A stretch of 64,000 bases of DNA from Alphaproteobacteria bacterium (GTDB lineage Bacteria; Pseudomonadota; Alphaproteobacteria; TMED109), in NCBI GenBank assembly GCA_022819905.1, contig JAJEGJ010000035.1:1-64000 (forward strand). Reading direction: 5' to 3'. The notes below the pieces were generated by a model. That model was given only the letters and a program-made list of their open reading frames with translations. It was not told the DNA's origin and searched no databases. The translations under genes and the position numbers were made by a program. Below, piece by piece: positions 58,700-64,000 of this stretch; position 1 is the first letter of the stretch, and each line of letters starts with the position of its first letter.

Positions 58700-58921
58700 A
58701 TGAAGAAGGACATTCACCCCGATTATCACGAGATCACCGTGGTCATGACCGATGGAACCGAGTTCGCGACACGGTCGACGTGGGGCAAGCCCGGGGACAC
58801 CCTCAAACTGGACGTGGATCCGCTGACCCATCCCGCGTGGACCGGTGGTCCGGTGCAGTTGCGCGAGTCCGGCGGCCAGGTGGCGCGATTCAACCGTCGG
58901 TTTGCCGGACTGAAGCTGTAG
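58700..58921 (+). CDS. rpmE: 50S ribosomal protein L31
   Basis: 73 residues from the ATG at 58700 ([21 protein letters not shown]). It lacks the four zinc cysteines, as do most alphaproteobacterial L31 proteins, and is the form often used when zinc is low or as the only form. Its 3' end overlaps a convergent thioesterase gene by 32 bp. Confidence 0.95.
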   Translation: MKKDIHPDYHEITVVMTDGTEFATRSTWGKPGDTLKLDVDPLTHPAWTGGPVQLRESGGQVARFNRRFAGLKL

Positions 58922-59402
58922 GCCCCGCGCTCAGTTCTTTCCCCGCTCCCTCGTTGCCAACCATCAGGCGCTGGACAGCGGCGAGAATCCCGGCCGGAAC
59001 CGCCACCGTCTGCTCCTGGCGTTCCCGGGCCACGAACACGTGGACGAAATAACCGATCGCGGCGGGGTCGGGATCGCCACGTCGAAATAAGCCGATATCG
59101 AAAATGAGGCTCTTCCGCCCGACATGTGCCGCACGGACCCCGGCATCGACGGGATCGGGATAGCGGAGCTGCTTGAAGTACCGGCACCGCGTTTCGGGCG
59201 TGATGCCGATCGCCTCCGACGTGGCGGGATCCCACCCGGCATCCTCTGCGTAGAACCGGTTCACGACCGTGTCAAACAGCTGATAGTGCACCACATTGTT
59301 CATGTGGCCGTAGATGTCATTGTCCCCCCAGCGGGTCTGAAGCTCCCGCCAGTACGGATAGTGCGCACGCAGCGCCCGCGGCTCCGGGACGGCCGTGTTC
59401 AT
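58890..59402 (-). CDS. 4-hydroxybenzoyl-CoA-type thioesterase
   Basis: 170 residues. Hot-dog fold signature [28 protein letters not shown], with the catalytic Asp in [12 protein letters not shown], and [14 protein letters not shown] cytosolic acyl-CoA thioesterase of the YbgC/4HBT type; the substrate is not known. Its start overlaps the upstream hydrolase stop (ATGA). Confidence 0.88.
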   Translation of the reverse strand: MNTAVPEPRALRAHYPYWRELQTRWGDNDIYGHMNNVVHYQLFDTVVNRFYAEDAGWDPATSEAIGITPETRCRYFKQLRYPDPVDAGVRAAHVGRKSLIFDIGLFRRGDPDPAAIGYFVHVFVARERQEQTVAVPAGILAAVQRLMVGNEGAGKELSAGPTASVRQTDG

Positions 59403-60199
59403 GGTTGCGCTTCAAAGGCCGTCCGGACCGCCTGGAGCGTCTGCTCGGGCGCCTCGGTCATCATCATGTGCCCGCACTCCGGAATTTCCTCGAACACGGC
59501 GCCGGGAATGGCGAGACTCAATTTCCGGCCGGCCCTGGCCGGTGTCATGCGATCATCGGCGCCGCTGATCACCCGCGTCGGCATCGTGACAGCTGCGGCT
59601 GCAATCGGACCCTCTTCGTAGGCGTTGCAGAGGGCAAGCGCCGCATGCAGCGTGCCGGCCGGGGCACGCGCCAGCAGGCGGAGCGCGCCGCCGGTCATCC
59701 ACATCCCCGGATTGCGCCCGCCTCCCAGTCGCGCAGCGGCCGCGTGCCCCCATTCCGTCATCATCGCCGCCGCTGCGGTCGGTCGCTCGGCGGCCGCCTC
59801 GAGGAGGTTCGGGTGCACGGGCATGGCCGGCGCCGCCCCGAACAGGGCCAGGGCGCTGACCCGTTCCGGATGCCGGCGGGCGCTTTCAAGCGCTGCCAGG
59901 GCGCCCATGCTGTGGCCGGCCACGCAGGCGACGTTGGCCCCGAGTTCCGATAACACGGCCATCGTCCAGTCGGCGAGATCGGTGACCGTCGCCGCGGGCG
60001 GTCCGTCGCTTCGACCGTGGCCGGGAAAGTCGGGCGCGCAGACCGCGTAGCCGTGATGGGCGAACCACCGCGCCGGAAGACTCCACACGCTGTGATCCAT
60101 CCCCGCACCGTGCAGGAGGACCACCGCCGGCATATCGGGCACGAACGGTCGGCCGCCGTCCGCCAAGTAGACTGCCCGCCCGGCTACCCGAATCTTCAT
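59399..60199 (-). CDS. Alpha/beta hydrolase
   Basis: 266 residues. VVLLHGAGMDHSVW oxyanion motif, nucleophile Ser in VAGHSMGALAAL, Asp in ISGADDRMTPA and His in PECGHMMMTE. The general shape of small esterases or lactonases such as 3-oxoadipate enol-lactonase; no substrate can be assigned. Its start overlaps the metY stop (ATGA), and its stop overlaps the thioesterase start. Confidence 0.85.
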   Translation of the reverse strand: MKIRVAGRAVYLADGGRPFVPDMPAVVLLHGAGMDHSVWSLPARWFAHHGYAVCAPDFPGHGRSDGPPAATVTDLADWTMAVLSELGANVACVAGHSMGALAALESARRHPERVSALALFGAAPAMPVHPNLLEAAAERPTAAAAMMTEWGHAAAARLGGGRNPGMWMTGGALRLLARAPAGTLHAALALCNAYEEGPIAAAAVTMPTRVISGADDRMTPARAGRKLSLAIPGAVFEEIPECGHMMMTEAPEQTLQAVRTAFEAQP

Positions 60200-61491
60200 G
60201 CGCGTGTCGCGGCGTCCAGCCCGCGCTTGAGATCGGCCTGCAGGTCGTCAATGTGCTCGAGACCCACCGACAATCGGACCAGCCCTTCGTCCACGCCCGC
60301 CTCGCGCAGACCCACCTCGTCGAGTTGCGCGTGCGTCGTGCTGGCCGGGTGAATCACCAGCGATTTCGCGTCGCCCACGTTCGCGAGGTGCGAGAACAAG
60401 GACAGCTTGGCGATCAGTGCCCGGCCCCCATCGCGTCCCCCGGGCGCGCCAAACGAAATGATGGCGCCGGACCCATGGGGCAGCAGCCGCTCGGCCAGCG
60501 CATGGTCAGGGTGCGATTCGAGGCCCGGCCACGCGACCCAGGGCACGTCCTCCCGGGCTTCCAGCATCTCGGCCACTGCCCGGGCGTTCGCCACATGGCG
60601 GTCCATGCGCGGCCCCAGGGTCTCGACGCCGAGCAGGATGTAGAACGCGTGCTGGGGGCTCATGCAGGCTCCGAAGTCGCGGAGCCCCTCGGCTCGGGCC
60701 CGGGCGGCAAATGCAGCCGGACCGAATTCGTCGGCAAAGCGAATGCCATGGTATCCGGCATAGGGCTCCGTGATCGTGGGATACCGCCCGCTTCCCACCC
60801 AGTCGAAATTCCCGCCGTCGATTAGCGCGCCGCCGATGGCCACGCCGTGGCCGCCGAGAAACTTTGTCGCCGAATGCATCACGATGTCAGCGCCATGTTC
60901 GATCGGGCGCAACAAGTGCGGGGTTGCAAACGTGTTGTCGACGAGGAGCGGGACCTCCGCTGCATGAGCGATGTCGGCGACCGCCTCCAGGTCCAGCACT
61001 TCAAGGCCCGGATTGCCAATCGTCTCGGCGAAGACCAGTCGGGTTTCCGGCCGGATGGCCTTGCGCATCGCGGCGTGATCCCGCGGATCGACGAAGGTGG
61101 TCGAGATCCCGAAACGCGGAAGAGTGAGATCCAGCAGGTTGCGGCTGCCGCCATACAGGGCGCCGGAGGAGACGATGTGATCGCCGGCGGACAGCAGGGT
61201 CGCGATTGCCAGGTGGAGCGCCGCCTGACCGCTCGCGGTACAGATGCCCGCGACACCCCCTTCGAGCGCTGCAAGGCGCTCTTCCAGCGCGGCAACCGTC
61301 GGGTTGGAGATGCGGCTGTAGATGTGGCCGGCGCGCTCCAGGTTGAACAGCGACGCCGCGTGGTCAGCGTCCTCGAAGACGTAGCTGGTGGTCTGGTAGA
61401 CCGGCTGGGCGCGGGCGCCGTACTGCGGGTCCGGGCGCTGGCCCGCGTGCACAGCAAGGGTGTCTAGGTGGTAGTCGCCAGTTCTGGACAT
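60196..61491 (-). CDS. metY: O-acetylhomoserine (thiol)-lyase / sulfhydrylase
   Basis: 431 residues. PLP Lys210 in [12 protein letters not shown], the family start THAVHAGQ-like [28 protein letters not shown] (split), YSRISNPT and [15 protein letters not shown]. It uses sulfide and O-acetylhomoserine to make homocysteine. With metX-metW 33 kb away this gives direct sulfhydrylation as a route to methionine, if MetX makes the acetyl ester. Downstream it is coupled to a hydrolase and a thioesterase. Confidence 0.93.
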   Translation of the reverse strand: MSRTGDYHLDTLAVHAGQRPDPQYGARAQPVYQTTSYVFEDADHAASLFNLERAGHIYSRISNPTVAALEERLAALEGGVAGICTASGQAALHLAIATLLSAGDHIVSSGALYGGSRNLLDLTLPRFGISTTFVDPRDHAAMRKAIRPETRLVFAETIGNPGLEVLDLEAVADIAHAAEVPLLVDNTFATPHLLRPIEHGADIVMHSATKFLGGHGVAIGGALIDGGNFDWVGSGRYPTITEPYAGYHGIRFADEFGPAAFAARARAEGLRDFGACMSPQHAFYILLGVETLGPRMDRHVANARAVAEMLEAREDVPWVAWPGLESHPDHALAERLLPHGSGAIISFGAPGGRDGGRALIAKLSLFSHLANVGDAKSLVIHPASTTHAQLDEVGLREAGVDEGLVRLSVGLEHIDDLQADLKRGLDAATRA

Positions 61492-61542
61492 AGAGAACTC
61501 AGGTCAGCAGCGTGAACAGGGAATGCCTGGCCGGCTCAGCGG

Positions 61543-61731
61543 TCAGGACCGGAAAACCTGCTCGGCGGCGGCAGTGGCCCGCTGTTTCCGTTCCAGCTCC
61601 TGCTGCGTGCGCGAACGTTCCCGGTCGAGTTCGAACAGGTACTGCTTCAGTGCGTCAACCGAAAGCGGTTCCAGGTTCCGCGGGAAATTGGCCGCGGGCT
61701 TCGGGACCAGGATGTCGTCTTCCATCGCCAT
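61543..61731 (-). CDS. DUF1192 family protein
   Basis: 62 residues. Family pattern: acidic start MEDDILVPK, LEPLSVDALKQYLFELDRERSRTQQELERKQRATAAAEQVF (coiled helix, read across about 20-60). A small alphaproteobacterial protein of unknown role, usually divergent from a quinone oxidoreductase gene, as here. Upstream of metY by 51 bp. Confidence 0.88.
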   Translation of the reverse strand: MAMEDDILVPKPAANFPRNLEPLSVDALKQYLFELDRERSRTQQELERKQRATAAAEQVFRS

Positions 61732-61834
61732 TGGGCCACTTTACCCACAGGCGCCGACAGCCGCCAGAATGCGGACATCAGTGGATACTCGTCTGGCATA
61801 CTGCGCGCTTCATCAGCCATTTCGGACAACTTTG

Positions 61835-62833
61835 ATGGTCCTTCCCGCCCAGATGGATGCGATTGAGGTCGTTGCGCCCGGCGGTCCGGACGTGCTGGTC
61901 CCGTGCCGGCGGCCAGTCCCCGAACCCGGCCATGACGAAGTCCTGATTCAGGTGCAGGCGGCTGGCGTCAACCGCCCGGATGTCATGCAGCGGCAGGGAT
62001 TGTATCCGGCGCCGCCCGGGGCGAGCGACCTGCCGGGGCTTGAAGTTGCCGGCGAAATCGTGAAGGCCGGGGCCGGTGTCGACCGTGTCTCGGCGGGCCA
62101 GTCGGTCGCTGCGCTCGTGGCGGGAGGCGGCTACGCGGAGTACTGCGTCGCACCGGATGCGCAGGTGCTGCCGGTACCGGAAGGTGTTTCCGTCGTGGAC
62201 GCTGCCGGTCTGCCCGAGACGTTCAACACGGTCTGGGCCAATGTGTTCGAGCGCGGGCGCCTGCAGGCCGGCGAAACGTTGCTGGTGCACGGCGGCGCTT
62301 CGGGAATCGGCACGACCGCCATCCAACTCGGGCGGGCGTTTGGGGCGCGGGTGTTCGCGACCGCCGGCAGCGACGATCGGGCGCGGGCCTGCGAGGGCCT
62401 CGGTGCGGAACGGGGCATCAATTACAAGACGGAGGATTTCGTCGCGGCAGTCCTTGGAAGCACCGGCGACGCGGGCGTCGACCTGATATTGGACATGGTC
62501 GGAGGCGCCTATTTCGCCCGGAACCTCGATGCGCTGAAGGTCGAGGGGAGACTGGCAATCATCGCCTTCCTCGGCGGTTTCAAGGTGGAAGCGAACCTGC
62601 TCCCGCTGCTGCAGAAGCGGCTTACCGTCACCGCCTCCACCCTCCGTCCCCGCAGTGTCGCCGAGAAGGGCCGACTGCGGGATGCATTGCTGGAGCATGT
62701 CTGGCCCCTGTTCGTCACGGGGCGCGTTCGGCCGGTGACGGCCCGCACGTTTCCCCTCCAACAGGCGGCCGCCGCGCACCGGGAAATGGAGGCCGGCAGC
62801 TGCGTCGGGAAAATCCTGCTGACGGTCGGTTGA
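61835..62833 (+). CDS. NAD(P)H quinone oxidoreductase, zinc-independent (PIG3-type)
   Basis: 332 residues from the ATG at 61835; ATG at 61853 gives a typical MDAIEVVAPGGPDVL start and may be the true one. GVNRPDVMQRQGLYPAPPGASDLPGLEVAGEI (split) and the nucleotide motif VHGGASGIGTTAIQLGRAFGARVFATAGS (split). It reduces quinones using NADPH; the conserved neighbour is DUF1192. No zinc-binding Cys cluster. Confidence 0.9.
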   Translation: MVLPAQMDAIEVVAPGGPDVLVPCRRPVPEPGHDEVLIQVQAAGVNRPDVMQRQGLYPAPPGASDLPGLEVAGEIVKAGAGVDRVSAGQSVAALVAGGGYAEYCVAPDAQVLPVPEGVSVVDAAGLPETFNTVWANVFERGRLQAGETLLVHGGASGIGTTAIQLGRAFGARVFATAGSDDRARACEGLGAERGINYKTEDFVAAVLGSTGDAGVDLILDMVGGAYFARNLDALKVEGRLAIIAFLGGFKVEANLLPLLQKRLTVTASTLRPRSVAEKGRLRDALLEHVWPLFVTGRVRPVTARTFPLQQAAAAHREMEAGSCVGKILLTVG

Positions 62834-62966
62834 GACGCCGGCGACCCGCGATTTTCCGGCAGCACGCCCGCACCGCTCGCGGCGGTCAGCTGAGCGGAAA
62901 CTCGGCGAGCCGGGGCCGGCCGGGGCAAGTTCCGCAGCGGCCCGGACCCGCCGACGCAGACCTTCC

Positions 62967-63692
62967 TCAGCCGGGTCGGGCGGCCGAGATGGCACTCCGA
63001 AGCGCCTCCTCGTCGAGCCAGCCCGGATAGGCCTTCTGGTTGACCAGGAAGAACGGCGTCCCCTGAACCCCGACGGCCTCGCCGACCGCCGCGTTGCGCT
63101 CCAGGGCGGCCACGATTGACGCATCCTCCATGTCCCGCGCCAGTTGCGCGACATCAAGGTCGATCTCCGCGGCAATCTCCATCACCCGGGTGTCCGTCAG
63201 CGCTCCGCGATGCTGCATCAGCGCGCGGTGGAGTTCGAAATAGGCACCCTGCTTGTCGGCAGCCAGGGCTGCAAGCGCGGCCGTTCGGGAACTCGGGGCC
63301 AGGATCGGGAACTCCACGAAGACGAACCGTACGTCGGTCTCGCTGTCCAGGACCTGAAGGATGGCGTCCATCGACCGCTTGCAGTAGCCGCAGTTGTAGT
63401 CAAAGAACTCCACCACCGTGATGGCGTCCGAGTCCGCGGCACCAACGGCCGGCGAACCTTCCACGATCGTCTCGTAATTGGTGGCAAGCGCCGCATCCTG
63501 CTGTCGCTTGGCCTCTTCCGCCAGCTGCCGCTGGTGCTTTTCGACGGCTTCGTAGATGACGTTGGGGTTCTCGTTCAGGTACTCGCGGACAATCGTTTCC
63601 ACGTCCTGTCGGTTCAGCTCGGCGGCCCCGAGCGGGCCGCCGAGGAGCGCCGCCAGCATCAGCGCGCCAAGCGCAGCGAAGGTTCTCAGCAT
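62967..63692 (-). CDS. DsbA family thiol:disulfide oxidoreductase
   Basis: 241 residues with a signal peptide (MLRTFAALGALMLAALLGGPLGAA). The active site CGYC (Cys101, Cys104) in VVEFFDYNCGYCKRSM and the cis-Pro loop QGTPFFLVN. An N-terminal helical extension (25-75) as in Com1/BdbD-like enzymes of alphaproteobacteria. Forms or isomerises disulfides in the periplasm. The TPR protein ends 33 bp upstream on the same strand. Confidence 0.9.
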   Translation of the reverse strand: MLRTFAALGALMLAALLGGPLGAAELNRQDVETIVREYLNENPNVIYEAVEKHQRQLAEEAKRQQDAALATNYETIVEGSPAVGAADSDAITVVEFFDYNCGYCKRSMDAILQVLDSETDVRFVFVEFPILAPSSRTAALAALAADKQGAYFELHRALMQHRGALTDTRVMEIAAEIDLDVAQLARDMEDASIVAALERNAAVGEAVGVQGTPFFLVNQKAYPGWLDEEALRSAISAARPG

Positions 63693-63725
63693 GGGTGTTT
63701 CTCCGAGCAGTTCCAGGATGACAAT

Positions 63726-64000
63726 TTAGCGCCGGGTTGCTCCCGATGAGTCCTTCAGCAGCAGGCCGATGTCGTCGGCGCGCTGATAGGCGGGCGAATC
63801 AGGGGGCAGGTGCTTGAGCGCTCGCTCGGCAAAACGCCGGGCATCGGCAGCGCGGCCACGGATGAGTGCGTGTTCGGCCGTCGCGAGCATGGCCAACCCG
63901 TCGTTGCCGGCGCGACCATGCGCGGCCGCGATGAGACGCCAGGCCTTGGCGTTCGCCGGTTCCAGGTCCAGGACGCGTTCGAGCACGCCTATCATGTCTG
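63726..64000 (-). CDS. 3' end of a tetratricopeptide-repeat protein, probably a BepA/M48-type metallopeptidase (partial)
   Basis: The last 91 residues are seen; the reading frame continues beyond the window. Content: TPR-like helices LERVLDLEPANAKAWRLIAAAHGRAGNDGLAMLATAEHALIRG (split) and RRFAERALKHLPPDSPAYQRADDI. M48 peptidases with C-terminal TPRs lie directly before this kind of DsbA in many alphaproteobacteria, so that is the most likely identity. The metalloprotease part is outside the window. Confidence 0.6.
   Translation of the reverse strand, partial: DMIGVLERVLDLEPANAKAWRLIAAAHGRAGNDGLAMLATAEHALIRGRAADARRFAERALKHLPPDSPAYQRADDIGLLLKDSSGATRR

Overview
The window is GC-rich DNA from what looks like an alphaproteobacterium, probably Rhodospirillales-like. 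The main support is gene order: lysC-ptsP-HTH/TM protein-ispG-hisS-prfA-prmC-DUF4167-clpB in one direction, purC-purS-purQ-purL-bolA-grxD, metX-metW, a quinone oxidoreductase divergent from a DUF1192 gene, and a zinc-ligand-free L31. No rRNA, tRNA, CRISPR array or intact insertion sequence was seen. This placement comes from gene content only, not from a phylogeny.

Layout. (1) 1-5.2 kb, minus strand: a compact four-gene operon of visibly lower GC that looks like an undescribed RiPP (ribosomally made, post-translationally modified peptide) pathway. Behind a good sigma70-type promoter lie an 80-residue precursor with two nearly identical 21-residue cores rich in histidine, an HExxH protein of the 2-oxoglutarate-dependent peptide beta-hydroxylase type, a 191-residue DUF6875-like protein, and a rifampicin-phosphotransferase-like (PEP synthase-like) enzyme. 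This is the most interesting system in the window. (2) 5.6-11.9 kb, minus: a complete peptide-type ABC importer (SBP, two permeases, two ATPases) followed by a DUF1989 protein. (3) 12.2-16.7 kb, plus: purine biosynthesis genes and the BolA/Grx4 iron-sulfur pair. (4) 16.9-19.3 kb: two orphan genes, a nucleotidyltransferase-fold protein and an exported beta-barrel-like protein. (5) 19.8-25.3 kb, minus: rpsD, and a nicotinate phosphoribosyltransferase-nadE-cysS-trmJ run. (6) 25.8-37.2 kb: metX-metW, a methyltransferase, AhpD-like, class-III aminotransferase, atypical SDR, DUF899, an oxalyl-CoA-synthetase-like ligase coupled to a ketopantoate-reductase-like gene and an NDUFAF5-like methyltransferase, mutT and argJ. 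(7) 37.6-53.6 kb: secA, ubiG, then the long housekeeping run from lysC to clpB. (8) 53.6-64 kb: a large M23 endopeptidase with five repeated LysM/OapA-like modules, hydrolases, rpmE, metY, DUF1192, quinone oxidoreductase, a DsbA-type oxidoreductase and the 3' end of a TPR protein.

Many neighbouring genes overlap by ATGA or GTGA, so translational coupling is common, and several starts below were moved to such overlaps or to good Shine-Dalgarno sites. All functional calls come from reading motifs and context; no database search was run.
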